The notes beneath the pieces are model-generated. The model was not told the origin of the DNA. It worked only from the letters and a program-made list of their open reading frames with translations, and did not search any database. Position numbers and translations under genes: made by a program. This document shows positions 16,605 through 26,277 of a stretch of 64,000 nucleotides of DNA, piece by piece. The DNA is from UBA10103 sp964584225 (GTDB taxonomy: Bacteria; Patescibacteriota; Minisyncoccia; Phycocordibacterales; UBA2100): positions 7,928-71,927 of the forward strand of contig CAZOZG010000002.1 in NCBI GenBank assembly GCA_964584225.1, read 5' to 3'. Position 1 is the stretch's first letter. The number at the start of each line of letters is the position of its first letter.

Positions 16605-18461
16605 CTATCGCATCCACGCGTCGTACCACAGCTGGAATGTCATTAGGGTCCACAATTTTTTGCGATGATCGCGCGTGCCGGATTCATGCTCGTGCAACAT
16701 ACGCTGAATTGGCTCTGGTTTGAAAAAGCCACTGCGGCGCACCGAGTCGGTGGATAGCAATTGATGCGAGAGATCGCGCAATTCTTTCTGCAACCAGCGA
16801 CCAATTGGCACCCCAAAGCCTTGTTTTTTGCGCCACACATTTTCCAACGGCAATTTTTCACTCATGAGCCGCTTCAAAAGGTACTTGCCAGTAAGCCCGC
16901 GATATTTATATGAGTACGGAAGTGCAGAGACAAATTCCACGAGCGTATGATCGAGAAACGGTGCGCGCACTTCCAAGCCGTGCGCCATGCTCGCACGATC
17001 GACTTTGACCAAAACCTGATCCATGAGGTAGGTGCGCGCGTATGACCATAAAAGGTCGTGATGAAATTGTTCTTTGTCTGCATGGATCGAAAAGAATTGA
17101 TCAAGGTGCGCATACGGTGACCGGCGTGCGGGAGTAATCAAAAGATCATTCGCCTCGCGATCATTGAACGCGCCGAGCCACTGTTGATGCCGATAGCGCG
17201 GATCGGTATCCGCGCCTTCGATAAATTTTTTGAGGACGAAATCTGCACTAAAATAGCCGTGACGGACAGGTAACGCATTGATCACAGGCTCGATGAGCGA
17301 ACTGCGCAGGGCACGCGGAATTGCGCGATACCAGCTCACAAATTGTTCTGCACGAAAGGTCGGATAGCCAGCAAACAGTTCGTCGGCGCCGTCGCCGCCG
17401 AGCGCGACCGAGACGTGCTTTTTAGTGAAGGATGACAAAAGGTACGTCGGCAGCACCGACGCGTCGGCGAGTGGTTCATCGATGTAGCGAAACACTTCCG
17501 GAATGAGCTCGACGCAACGCGCGGAAGAAAATTGCTCTGCCGTATGCTCAACCCCGATTGTTTTTGCAGCGATTTTCGCATATGTAAGTTCGTCGAAATC
17601 TGCATCGTCGAAACCGATCGAGAATGTCTTCACCGGTGCACGCGAGGTCTTTTTTGCGTAGTACGCGACCGTCGAGCTATCGATACCACCTGAGAGGAAC
17701 ACTCCTAAGGGGACGTCGCTCATGAGGCGCTTTTCAACAGCGCGCGAGAGATGCCGATCGAGCATCTCTCGCGCGTGTTCAAATGAGATCGAGTGTGATT
17801 GTCGCGACAACGACCAGTAAATTTCCTCTTGCGGCTCACTCCCCTTTTTCGAAACGACGTAGCCACCTGGCTGTACCTTGCGCACACCTTTGAAAATCGA
17901 ATATGGCGTCGGAACGTATTCGTACGTGAGATACATGCGCACGGCATCCGGATCAATTTCTTTTTTGAATGCGGGGTGCTGCATCAACGATTTCAATTCG
18001 GAGCCGAAAATCAAGGTGTCGTCGAATACTCCCCAGTACAGGGGTTTCTTCCCCATGCGATCGCGCACAAGATACACGGTGTCGCCACGATGATCGTAGA
18101 GCGCGAAGGCGAACATGCCCTCGAGCTTTTCAAACGCTTTCGCCCCGTATCGCTCGAAGAGCGCAAGAATCACCTCGGTGTCGGTGTTGCTCGTGAATAC
18201 GTAGCCTTGAATTTCTTTTTTGAGTTCTTGGAAATTATAGATTTCGCCGTTGAAAATGATGGTCGTGTGGCCGCTCGCGCTCGTCATTGGCTGATGACCT
18301 GCTGCTGATAGGTCGATAATCGAAAGACGCGTGTGCGCAAAACCAATATGACCTGCATACCAGATACCTCGATCGTCCGGCCCGCGGCGACCCAATGCAT
18401 TCGTCATTTTATCGAGCGTCGCCGTGTCGCCCTTCCCGTAAAATCCGCCGATGCCGCACAT
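16605..18461 (-). CDS. asnB: Asparagine synthase (glutamine-hydrolysing), first copy
   Basis: A 618-residue AsnB-type amidotransferase. The N-terminal Cys2 nucleophile is in MCGIGGFYGKG, with RRGPDDRGIW, FNGEIYNFQEL and TDTEVILALFERYG of the glutaminase domain. The PP-loop ATP site SGGIDSSTVAYYA lies in the C-terminal synthase domain, with SVALGGDGADELFAGY after it. Copies within glycan operons often amidate a sugar acid or related intermediate rather than make free asparagine. A second copy is at 36727. It sits 3 nt after the GtrB-like gene and contains a perfect 14-bp intragenic hairpin (17741-17775). Confidence 0.93.
   Translation of the reverse strand: MCGIGGFYGKGDTATLDKMTNALGRRGPDDRGIWYAGHIGFAHTRLSIIDLSAAGHQPMTSASGHTTIIFNGEIYNFQELKKEIQGYVFTSNTDTEVILALFERYGAKAFEKLEGMFAFALYDHRGDTVYLVRDRMGKKPLYWGVFDDTLIFGSELKSLMQHPAFKKEIDPDAVRMYLTYEYVPTPYSIFKGVRKVQPGGYVVSKKGSEPQEEIYWSLSRQSHSISFEHAREMLDRHLSRAVEKRLMSDVPLGVFLSGGIDSSTVAYYAKKTSRAPVKTFSIGFDDADFDELTYAKIAAKTIGVEHTAEQFSSARCVELIPEVFRYIDEPLADASVLPTYLLSSFTKKHVSVALGGDGADELFAGYPTFRAEQFVSWYRAIPRALRSSLIEPVINALPVRHGYFSADFVLKKFIEGADTDPRYRHQQWLGAFNDREANDLLITPARRSPYAHLDQFFSIHADKEQFHHDLLWSYARTYLMDQVLVKVDRASMAHGLEVRAPFLDHTLVEFVSALPYSYKYRGLTGKYLLKRLMSEKLPLENVWRKKQGFGVPIGRWLQKELRDLSHQLLSTDSVRRSGFFKPEPIQRMLHEHESGTRDHRKKLWTLMTFQLWYDAWMR
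17741..17775. repeat. Intragenic perfect hairpin in asnB
   Basis: Arms of 14 bp (CGCGCGAGAGATGC and its complement) with a 7-nt loop, inside coding sequence and with no U-tract on the coding strand. Confidence 0.7.
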
Positions 18462-18464
18462 AGG

Positions 18465-19403
18465 CTAGCAGTTTATCTTTTCAGCGATGCGATACGTGCG
18501 TTTGCCCTGCCCTTCGTAATAGATGCGCGTCAATACTTCCGCGATGAGCCCCATGAGAATGAATTGCACGCCAATCAAAATGAGAAAGATCGTGAGAAGC
18601 GGCAGCGGCGTCAGGATAAACGACACGCCCCAGGCAATTTTAAGTACGACAGCCCACAACCCGCATGCTGCTCCGAGAATAATGCTCGCAAAACCGACCA
18701 ATCCGAAGAAATGCATCGGGCGCGCGAGGTAGGTCGTCAAAAACTTCACGACCAAGAGATCCAGGAGGACTTTGACCGTGCGCGAGAGATTGTATTTGGA
18801 AACCCCGTGCACCCGCGGGTGGTGCGTTACTTCGATTTCAGTGACACGCCCGCCATTCCACGCGGCATAGGCCGGGATGAAGCGGTGCATTTCACCGTAG
18901 AGCATAACGCCGTCGAGCGCGTTTCTTCGGTATGCTTTGAGCGAACAGCCGTAATCGCTGATGCGAACGCCGGTGACGCGCGCGATAAGCGCGTTGGCCA
19001 TTTTCGAAGGCAGGGTGCGCGTGAGCGAATTGTCTTGGCGATTTTTACGCCAGCCGGAAACGACGTCATACCCTTCATCGAGCTTCGCAACAAGACGCGG
19101 AATATCAGCGGGATCATTCTGGCGATCTGCGTCCATCGGAATGATGATGCCACCCTGCGCGAGCTCGAAGCCGGCAGCCATCGCCGCGGTCTGACCAAAA
19201 TTGCGACTGAACCGCAGTACACGCACTGATGTATCCATCTTCGCGAGTTCACGCAACTCGGCGAAACTTTCGTCACGCGAACCGTCGTCGACAAAAATAA
19301 TTTCATATTCGCCCATTCCTTTCACAACCGGCATGAGTCGCTCGTACAAGGGTTTCAAATTCCCCGCTTCGTTATAAACCGGTATGACGATGGAGTACTT
19401 CAT
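18465..19403 (-). CDS. GtrB/Dpm1-like polyprenyl-phosphate glycosyltransferase
   Basis: A 312-residue GT2 enzyme: SIVIPVYNEAGNLKPLYERL, VDDGSRDES, the metal-binding DADRQNDP, and GWRKNRQD. Two C-terminal membrane segments follow (about residues 230-255 and 263-290), as in bactoprenol-phosphate glucosyltransferases. It would load a sugar on polyprenyl phosphate in the inner leaflet. The start is ATG 19403, overlapping the stop of the ArnT-like gene (ATGA). Its neighbours supply a GtrA flippase domain and an ArnT-like transferase, so all three steps of a polyprenyl-P-sugar pathway are in one operon. Confidence 0.87.
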   Translation of the reverse strand: MKYSIVIPVYNEAGNLKPLYERLMPVVKGMGEYEIIFVDDGSRDESFAELRELAKMDTSVRVLRFSRNFGQTAAMAAGFELAQGGIIIPMDADRQNDPADIPRLVAKLDEGYDVVSGWRKNRQDNSLTRTLPSKMANALIARVTGVRISDYGCSLKAYRRNALDGVMLYGEMHRFIPAYAAWNGGRVTEIEVTHHPRVHGVSKYNLSRTVKVLLDLLVVKFLTTYLARPMHFFGLVGFASIILGAACGLWAVVLKIAWGVSFILTPLPLLTIFLILIGVQFILMGLIAEVLTRIYYEGQGKRTYRIAEKINC

Positions 19404-20779
19404 GAGCTTCGCTGTATCATACGCCGCAATCGAGCAATAAGATACGCCCCGCCGACGACTGCGCCGGTAAAGATCAACGGATTGATGGGATAACGATAAC
19501 GACCGTTTACCCCGGCGCCGGCAGACCACGAGAGACCGAGGTAATAGAGAACGCTCAAGAGCATGACGAGTGCGAAAATGCGCTGCGTACCTCCGCGTAT
19601 CACAAGGACGATTGAGCCGACAAAAAACAGCGCGCTCACGATGACCCAGAACAAGCGACCGACAAGCGGGACAATGAGTACCGGACCTGTCTCACTGACG
19701 ACGCGCTCGAAGGTTGCAATTGGCCCCTCTGTAATCAGCATGTGCGTCGGCGAAAACGTGTAGTCGAAAGAGTGCACGAGATTCCAGTGTTCGAGGTAAT
19801 ACGTCCATGCGTCGTTCGTGAAAAACGCGATCGCAACCGAGACGAACGATTTCACCGTTGCGCCAGGGTTGTCGATCATAATGGCGAGCCCCTCGCGGAA
19901 GAGCGTCGGCGATAGCGAAAGATTTTGCTGAATCGTATCCAGCGGAATGTTGTGTCGCTTTGCGAAATCTGCTTCGAGCGCGTCTTTCGCGCTTCGCCAC
20001 GCAACACCGTCGCGATACGAAATAATCGTGGCACCGAGATCAGAGTACACATTTTGAAGGCCACCGGAGGAGAAGCTCACGACGCCAAAAATTCGGTCGT
20101 TTCGAATAAGCCACGGACTCGAAATGATGAGAAACGGAATAATCGCCGCAGCGACGTATTTCAGATATGCGCGCGGCGATTCGACCAAAAGCACGACAAG
20201 GATGAGCAACGCAGGTGTGAATTCTGCGATGGGACGCGTCAGCGCCGCGAGCGCGCAGAGCGCGCTCGCGGCGCATAGTGCAACAACCGATCGCTCGGTC
20301 ACGTAGCGAAACACACAGTAGATTGCCAGCGTGTTGATCGTCGCAAACAACGTCTCCGTCAGAATCGAAAAATTGATAAAAATCGAATAAGGCTCAAACG
20401 CCATGAGCGCTGCGGCGACGAGCGCGATGCGCTCGTCGCTCCCAACCATATACGCAATCTTGTACGTAAAAAGAATCAACACGAGTGACAATACAATTTG
20501 CAACCAAATGACCGGTAGGTCCGAGCCCGTTACCGACTCTGATGCCGCGATCATCAAGGGCAAGAGCGGTGTTCGGATACTGTCCGGCGCATATGGCGAA
20601 CTCGTCGCCATCGAGTATCCGTTCCCCGCGAGCATATTGTGCGCAAGTTGCGTGTAATTCCCGGTGTCACCAAGCACAAAAAAATCGGGTCGACCTGCCG
20701 AGTCGAGCGCCAAGAAAAGCACAAGTCGGAGGAGAAGCGCGAGCCCAAGAATCCACCAGAGCCTTTTGGGAATATTCAT
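19400..20779 (-). CDS. ArnT-like (GT39/GT83) membrane glycosyltransferase
   Basis: A 459-residue multi-pass membrane protein. The first loop has GDTGNYTQLAHNMLAGNGY and SIRTPLLPLMIA, the acidic-loop layout of ArnT/PMT-type enzymes that use polyprenyl-phosphate sugars on the outer face. About 11-12 membrane segments follow, with an outer domain near residues 240-300 and NGRYRYPINPLIF before the last segment. It overlaps the GtrB-like gene downstream and the GT2-GtrA gene upstream by 4 nt each. A perfect 15-bp hairpin is embedded at 20242-20274. Confidence 0.82.
   Translation of the reverse strand: MNIPKRLWWILGLALLLRLVLFLALDSAGRPDFFVLGDTGNYTQLAHNMLAGNGYSMATSSPYAPDSIRTPLLPLMIAASESVTGSDLPVIWLQIVLSLVLILFTYKIAYMVGSDERIALVAAALMAFEPYSIFINFSILTETLFATINTLAIYCVFRYVTERSVVALCAASALCALAALTRPIAEFTPALLILVVLLVESPRAYLKYVAAAIIPFLIISSPWLIRNDRIFGVVSFSSGGLQNVYSDLGATIISYRDGVAWRSAKDALEADFAKRHNIPLDTIQQNLSLSPTLFREGLAIMIDNPGATVKSFVSVAIAFFTNDAWTYYLEHWNLVHSFDYTFSPTHMLITEGPIATFERVVSETGPVLIVPLVGRLFWVIVSALFFVGSIVLVIRGGTQRIFALVMLLSVLYYLGLSWSAGAGVNGRYRYPINPLIFTGAVVGGAYLIARLRRMIQRSS
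20242..20274. repeat. Intragenic perfect hairpin, 15-bp arms
   Basis: GCGCCGCGAGCGCGC and its exact complement separated by AGA, inside the ArnT-like gene where it encodes an Ala/Leu/Cys-rich membrane stretch. Confidence 0.8.
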
Positions 20780-21873
20780 ATGCTCTTCGATGGCGCAGCA
20801 CGGAAAATCCAGCGGAGCGCGAAGAAACTTTCAAGCGCGATCACGATATTGGTAATGACGGCAGCAAGCATGTACCACAATCCAGCGTATTCGACCAAGA
20901 CGTACATCATCACCAAATTGATGGCAAGGTTGAATATCGCGACAGAAAAATGCTGCGACATTTGTGTGCCGATTCTCTCGGTTGCTGCGTTTCTGAAGGT
21001 CCAGTACTTTTGCATCGCGAAACTTGCCATAAACGCAAAGACAAACGCGAGCGCGGAGGAAAACAAATACCAAATGGAGACGTACTCCGTAAAAATATAG
21101 AGAAGCGCGAAGTTGATCACCGCTGCAAGTCCGCCGGAAATGATAAAACGCGTGACTTTCATCGCAGAACTTCTTCGATGTGCGCCGATCCCGAGTCGAG
21201 CGAGGAAAATCGCGAGTACGATTTCGATGCCGTGTACCCAATTGAGCTTTTTGCCACTTTGTTTCGTGCGCGCTGCATACGAAATTGGTATCTCGACTGC
21301 GCGGCCACTCCTGATGAGCACCAGCGTCAGGTCGACTGCATCAAAGACAAAGTCATCGTGCGAGGATTGTAGGAGCTCCCGCACGTACGCGCGCGGGAAC
21401 ACTTTGTAGCAAGTGAATATGTCAGAAAGACGTGTGAAAAAAAGAATGTTAAACATCCGCGTCACCAACTCACCACCATGGAAAAAGATTAAGCTATACG
21501 GGACGTTATTTTGTTGCATCGAACGGGACCCAAAAACAGAATCTGCGCGCCCTTCGATAATCGGTGCGAGCAATTTCATGTATTCAGCCGGATCGTATTC
21601 AAGATCTGCATCTTGAATAATGATGTATTCGCCGCGCGCCGCTTTCAATCCGTCTTTCACCGCTGCTCCTTTCCCACCGTTTCGTAGGCGATAGAGAAGT
21701 GTCACGTTTTCAAGTCCGCGTAATACCGATTTCGTCTCATCGCGAGAGCCATCGTCAACGACGATAATTTCTTTTTGCCATCCGCTTGGAAGAGGCGCGT
21801 TTTTGACGCGCCGAATGAGCTCGGCGATACTCGCCGCTTCGTTGTAGCACGGAATCACAACCGAAAGGGTCAT
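20776..21873 (-). CDS. GT2 glycosyltransferase fused to a GtrA-like flippase
   Basis: A 365-residue fusion. The N-terminal 235 residues are a GT2 enzyme (LSVVIPCYNEAASI, VDDGSRDET, QDADLEYDP, and GSRSMQQNN). The last 125 residues are a four-segment GtrA domain (FIISGGLAAVINFALLYIF, then SFAMQKYWTFRN between segments 2 and 3). GtrA proteins move polyprenyl-phosphate sugars across the membrane, so loading and flipping are joined here. The start is ATG 21873, before LSVVIPCYN; the TTG-initiated extension adds no conserved sequence. It is first in the seven-gene operon down to 13905. Confidence 0.88.
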   Translation of the reverse strand: MTLSVVIPCYNEAASIAELIRRVKNAPLPSGWQKEIIVVDDGSRDETKSVLRGLENVTLLYRLRNGGKGAAVKDGLKAARGEYIIIQDADLEYDPAEYMKLLAPIIEGRADSVFGSRSMQQNNVPYSLIFFHGGELVTRMFNILFFTRLSDIFTCYKVFPRAYVRELLQSSHDDFVFDAVDLTLVLIRSGRAVEIPISYAARTKQSGKKLNWVHGIEIVLAIFLARLGIGAHRRSSAMKVTRFIISGGLAAVINFALLYIFTEYVSIWYLFSSALAFVFAFMASFAMQKYWTFRNAATERIGTQMSQHFSVAIFNLAINLVMMYVLVEYAGLWYMLAAVITNIVIALESFFALRWIFRAAPSKSI

Positions 21874-21942
21874 ATGAAAAAAGTGGCTCTCCCACTCATT
21901 AAAAACACTCTCACGGAACGCTGCATCTATCAAGTCGCGTGC

Positions 21943-21948
21943 TATTGT
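21943..21948 (+). promoter_or_regulatory. -10 element for the gene at 21955
   Basis: TATTGT, 6 nt before the ATG at 21955. The complementary TACAAT on the other strand could serve the divergent operon. Confidence 0.45.
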
Positions 21949-21954
21949 AGGCGG

Positions 21955-23340
21955 ATGTCAGGAATCTTGGACACACTTTTCAGCCCGTTTCGACGCAATC
22001 GAGGGCAGTCGTTCTTCGAGCGCGATCACGCGTGGTTTTTCTTGCTTTTCGCCTTTCTGCTGCGCTTTGCGGTCTTTTGTTTTATCCTGGTTTGTTTCGG
22101 GGACACGGGATTTTTCTTGTCGCCCTTTTCCGACGGTCAGGGATACGTCACGATTGCGCAAAATCTTCTCCCCGGTCACGGATTTTCGCTCGATACAGCC
22201 GAACCATATTCCGCCGACATTAAGCGCGTCCCGCTCTATCCGCTCTTTCTCGCGTCAACATTCGCACTCACAGGTGGCGCGTGGTGGCTCGCAGCTCTAC
22301 TGCAAGTCGTCATCGGCTCGGCCGTCGTCTTTTGGATATACCGACTCACTTTAGAGCTGTGGGAAAAACGTGCGGCATTTTTTGCGGCAGTCTTCGCTTC
22401 GATTCAACCATTCGCAATCTTTCTTTCGACGCAACTTTTGGCTGAAGCGCTTTTCTCGGCAGTACTTTTCGCGTCATTCGTGTTTCTTTTCCGCGCGCTT
22501 AGGTCAGAAAAACGATATGTATTTTTGATTGCTGGTCTTATCGCGGGCCTTGCGATGCTCGTGAAGCCTGCCGCTGAATATGTGCCCGTCTTGATGACTC
22601 CCCTCATTGCGCTCGCTGAGCGCGGTGTGAAGCGGCTTTCGAATCCTGTGCTCTATCTCCTCGGGATTGCTCTGATTATCTCGCCATGGATTATTCGAAA
22701 CGACATGGTCTCCGGTATTCCGACCATTTCGTATGAATCGAGCGTTCTCTTTTCGCTGCATCTTGCAGGCTACAACGCCTACAAAGCGACCGGCGCTGCC
22801 GGCAATGAGGCACACTATCGACCAGATGACACTTATGAAGCTGTCGTCGGCACACCACAGAGCGAATATTTCATGCGCGTGTTGCGGACGTTTGCGTCGG
22901 ATCCGATCGGGTTTTCAAAATATCTCGCTATCACGACGGTGCCGTTTCTCTTCGGTGATGGGTTCGTCACCATTCACAACGCACTCACGACAAACTCGTC
23001 GGTGCCAGCGTGGGATTTCTCAACCTCCGCCTCGATGCTCGGACGCACCATCGGCTTTGGCGTTTTGCCACCACAGCTTCTGGTGTTGAGTATTGTGAGT
23101 AAAGCACTGTGGGCGCTCGTGTTGCTCGCGGCGTTGTGGGGATTTGTCTCTCTCGTGTTGAAAGGTACACTACACCTCTACGTCGGCATCGCGTGCGCGC
23201 TCGCAATTACGTATTTCATGCTCGCTGGCGGACCCGTGAATTCAGCGCGCTACCGGCAACCCGTCGAACCATTATTCTTCGTGCTTGCTGGAATTGGAGT
23301 CGCGAATATATGGTCACGCATCGAACGTACACAAAAATAA
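21955..23340 (+). CDS. ArnT-like membrane glycosyltransferase
   Basis: A 461-residue membrane protein of the same type as the gene at 19400: FSDGQGYVTIAQNLLPGHGF and DIKRVPLYPLFLAS in the first outer loop, about 11 membrane segments, and RYRQPVEPLFFVLAG near the end. It probably transfers a polyprenyl-phosphate sugar on the outer face. ATG 21955 is chosen because TATTGT lies 6 nt upstream. The longer open frame would start inside the divergent gene. The methyltransferase downstream starts 1 nt after its stop. Confidence 0.82.
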   Translation: MSGILDTLFSPFRRNRGQSFFERDHAWFFLLFAFLLRFAVFCFILVCFGDTGFFLSPFSDGQGYVTIAQNLLPGHGFSLDTAEPYSADIKRVPLYPLFLASTFALTGGAWWLAALLQVVIGSAVVFWIYRLTLELWEKRAAFFAAVFASIQPFAIFLSTQLLAEALFSAVLFASFVFLFRALRSEKRYVFLIAGLIAGLAMLVKPAAEYVPVLMTPLIALAERGVKRLSNPVLYLLGIALIISPWIIRNDMVSGIPTISYESSVLFSLHLAGYNAYKATGAAGNEAHYRPDDTYEAVVGTPQSEYFMRVLRTFASDPIGFSKYLAITTVPFLFGDGFVTIHNALTTNSSVPAWDFSTSASMLGRTIGFGVLPPQLLVLSIVSKALWALVLLAALWGFVSLVLKGTLHLYVGIACALAITYFMLAGGPVNSARYRQPVEPLFFVLAGIGVANIWSRIERTQK

Positions 23341-23341
23341 T

Positions 23342-23998
23342 ATGAGCAACGCTGTCGCTGAGGAAAATGCATTAAAGATGGAGCTCGCGGAAATCGTCCC
23401 GGAATACTATTCCCAATCCGGCATCGTGCAGTGGCTTTTTCACCGTCGGCTCAAGAGCGCGCTCGCGTTTCTGAAACGCTTCCCTGCGGCCTCGCTCCTT
23501 GACGCTGGCTGCGGTGATGGCTCATTTATGCAACTCATAGCGAGCGATGACACTTTGAAAGCCCTGCATGCGACTGGACTCGACATTAATCCGCGGATCA
23601 CGTCTCTCAAGAACGCAATGCCGCACTATTCGTTTGTAGTCGGAAGTCTACTCAAAATGGATCTTCCGGACGAATCATTCGATACAGTCGTGTCCCTCGA
23701 CGTGCTTGAACACTTTGAAAACGCCGACGTGCCCGTCGGCGAAATACGACGGGTCTTGAAAAAGGGCGGTCATTTCATCACGAGTGAACCTGTTGAGTCA
23801 CTACTCTATAAATCGCTCCGATTTCTTCTCAAGGGAACATTTTCGCAGGAGTCCGGGCCCGGCTCGAGCCCGCACCACTACAACGCACGCGGAATCGATC
23901 AGGTCGTCCGCGCGGCCGGTTTTATCCGTCTCGAATCAAAGAAAATTCCCCTCCCCACCCCACTCGATCTCTTTCACATCAACTTGTACGAAAAGTAA
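23342..23998 (+). CDS. Class I SAM-dependent methyltransferase
   Basis: A 218-residue methyltransferase: LLDAGCGDGSFMQLIA (motif I), GLDINPRITSL, SLDVLEHFENAD and IRRVLKKGGHFITSEPVE. It begins 1 nt after the stop of the ArnT-like gene, so translation is likely coupled. It may methylate the glycan made by its partner, but the acceptor is unknown. Confidence 0.82.
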   Translation: MSNAVAEENALKMELAEIVPEYYSQSGIVQWLFHRRLKSALAFLKRFPAASLLDAGCGDGSFMQLIASDDTLKALHATGLDINPRITSLKNAMPHYSFVVGSLLKMDLPDESFDTVVSLDVLEHFENADVPVGEIRRVLKKGGHFITSEPVESLLYKSLRFLLKGTFSQESGPGSSPHHYNARGIDQVVRAAGFIRLESKKIPLPTPLDLFHINLYEK

Positions 23999-24034
23999 CT
24001 CACGCGGGAAACGCACGACGATGCGACCCGCGAT

Positions 24035-25216
24035 CTACTGCACTTCGCGGACAGGAACAGGAAATACGTATCGGTGCGGCCCGGATAATTTTTTCTTCAC
24101 TTCATCGAAATAGTCATGCACAAACACGACAAACACGTCGGGCTTGTGCTTTTCCAAATACGACATTGGCACGATCGGTATATGCGTTCCGGGAGTATAT
24201 TTATGCTGCTTAATCGGTGTCTCGTCGACAACAAACGAAATGAGGTCGGGTCCGATATTCCCGAAATTACATATTGTGGAGAGGCGCGCCGGTGCAGCAA
24301 AACCCGCGACGAGGAGGCCTTCCGACTTATACCTTTCAAGCGTTGCGCGAAGATCCGCAATTTGTGTGCGAGCTTCCTTCCCGAACGTAAGCACCCGCTC
24401 GGGCGTCAACCTGTTCGATTCATAGGCAAGATGCTGCGCCACGCTTTCACTCGGCGGTGCACCAGTTCCCTTCTTCTCTACGGTCGCTCGTAGCGAGCCA
24501 CCGTGAGAAGAAGTCTCTTCGACGTCGGACAAGTACATGCCATGTCGCTGGAACAGCTTTTCAAGTGATGTCACGGAGAAATACGAGATACGATCAAGGT
24601 AGAATCGCTCGAAGCGCATGTCTTTGAGTACCGTATCTACATACTCGATCTCGAGAATAAATTTCCCGTCTTCGGTGAGTAATTCTTTTACGTCATCGAT
24701 AAACGTGTGTGGATCGCCTAGGTGCGAAAACATGCTGAATCCTATTATCACGTCTGGCCGACCATGTTTCGAGACAATTTCTTTGACCGTTGTGGCATCA
24801 AAGAACGCGGTGATCGTTGTGAGGCCAGCTTCGTTGGCGATTTTAGATACGTTGATGGCTGGCTCGACACCAATTGCCGCAACACCCATTTCTTTCAGCG
24901 GTTTCAGCAGTATGCCATCGTTGGAACCGATATCAACGACAAATTTTGCGCGTGCCAATGTCTTTGCAAAATTCCTATAATGAGTAACAACGCCAGCATT
25001 CACGGACGAAAGATGGTAGTAATCTTCAAACATTTTCTCTCGAGAAATTGTTGTCCCAATGTGTACGCTTTTACATGTTGGACAAAAGTACATTTTCAAC
25101 GGGTAAAATTCCTCGGTCGCAAATTCTTCTTTTGTCGGATACTTAATCGCAAGTGGTTGCCGGCCCAGATCAAGAAATTCAATGGTGTTTTCTGCGACGC
25201 ATAGTCTGCATTGCAT
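24035..25216 (-). CDS. Sugar C-methyltransferase (TylC3/NovU-like)
   Basis: A 393-residue three-domain enzyme. An N-terminal zinc site is complete (CRLC and FCPTC, residues 3-6 and about 45-49). The SAM domain has FVVDIGSNDGILLKPL and IIGFSMFSHLGDPH, and the C-terminal Rossmann-like domain has GLLVAGFAAPARLSTICNF and FVVDETPIKQHKYTPG. This is the architecture of C-methyltransferases that act on keto-deoxysugar nucleotides, such as C-3 of TDP-3-keto sugars. It ends the ten-gene run from gmd, just after dTDP-deoxysugar genes, so it probably makes a methyl-branched deoxysugar. TATAGT lies 14 nt before the ATG. Confidence 0.88.
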   Translation of the reverse strand: MQCRLCVAENTIEFLDLGRQPLAIKYPTKEEFATEEFYPLKMYFCPTCKSVHIGTTISREKMFEDYYHLSSVNAGVVTHYRNFAKTLARAKFVVDIGSNDGILLKPLKEMGVAAIGVEPAINVSKIANEAGLTTITAFFDATTVKEIVSKHGRPDVIIGFSMFSHLGDPHTFIDDVKELLTEDGKFILEIEYVDTVLKDMRFERFYLDRISYFSVTSLEKLFQRHGMYLSDVEETSSHGGSLRATVEKKGTGAPPSESVAQHLAYESNRLTPERVLTFGKEARTQIADLRATLERYKSEGLLVAGFAAPARLSTICNFGNIGPDLISFVVDETPIKQHKYTPGTHIPIVPMSYLEKHKPDVFVVFVHDYFDEVKKKLSGPHRYVFPVPVREVQ

Positions 25217-25282
25217 ACGATGTGTTCACCACTATACCTTCTTTTGGTACTCGAGGAAATACAGCGCGTCAGAGTCGTGTCT

Positions 25283-26266
25283 TTACAGCCTCACGCGCTT
25301 GCCTGTCCGCGCCGATGTCCGTAAGGCTTCCATGACCTTCGCTTGCTGGAGAATTCTTGATCTCATCGACTTCATCTCTCCTCTATTCGTCTGTGTGACG
25401 ACATCATAGAAGTAGCGAAAACTAAGCGCGAATTGATTGACCGCCGGCACAGCGATCGTTTCGATCATATCTTTCATTCCATCATTTGTAATCAACTCAA
25501 CAAGCGGCACGAACGACGGCGGGATCGCAAACGCGCGGTTCGTGCGCACGATACCCTTCGATCCCCAGATCGAGTAGGTGTTTTGATAGTGATTATTAAA
25601 ACCAAACGCCATAAAGGCGCTTCTGCCGCCGGGAAACTCTAATAGCGCGGAGCCGTGAACGTCGACCTCGTGACCGTTTTTGGAAAGAGTGCACATGACT
25701 GCATGCGGTTCCTCGGCAAAAATTTTTCGGGCCATGAAGGCGGTGTAGCAACCACAGTCATTCAGCGCTCCGCCTCCTAGATCCTTTCGATAGCGGATGT
25801 CTTCTTGCGGGAACGGAGGAAACCCGTACGCCCCTTGCCACACCAGAGGAATTCCGATGGCTCCCTTTCGGAGGAGCGACATTATCCTCGCGTGCTGGGG
25901 ATGAAATTCGGGGACGAAATTTTCATAGAGCGCGACGCCATATTTTTCTGATGCGCGGAGCATGCGCTTGGCGGAGGAAAGACTGCCGGTGATAGATTTC
26001 TCTACGATACAGTGCTTCCCCGCCCGCATCGCTTGCGTCACCCATCGTTCCTGCACGCCGACGGGAAGCGGACTATAGATGATGTCAATGCGTTTGCGGG
26101 CGATGAGCGATTCGTACGATTTTATTTCCAGGCTGTGCTTTGCCGCTCACGCGCTTGCTTTTTCCCGTGTACGACTCGCCATCACCACGAGTTCCGCCTG
26201 TTCTATGCTCCTCAAGGCACCGATGCCATACCGCTCGGCAATATTCGCCGTCCCCAGTATTCCCAC
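25283..26266 (-). pseudogene. Gfo/Idh/MocA ketoreductase interrupted by an in-frame TGA
   Basis: The full homologous span starts near GTG 26266 with the Rossmann motif VGILGTANIAERYG and continues through ASRTREKASA to an in-frame TGA at 26147-26149. The same frame then carries on with AKHSLEIKSYESLIARKRID and PLPVGVQERW, the EKS variant of the EKP motif, and the C-terminal domain to a normal end. A GTG at 26056 could restart a 257-residue protein without the cofactor-binding fold. Relatives such as KijD10 reduce C-3 of 3,4-diketo-deoxysugars made by 2,3-dehydratases, and the upstream gene here is such a dehydratase. A nonsense mutation or a base-call error are the likely causes. Confidence 0.75.
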
Positions 26267-26277
26267 GCGCAGTTTCC

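Noticed and set aside
26147..26149. Reassignment of TGA to Gly, as in Gracilibacteria or Absconditabacteria
   Set aside because: TGA ends many intact genes here at the expected length and in ATGA overlaps, so the code is standard and the single in-frame TGA is a local break.
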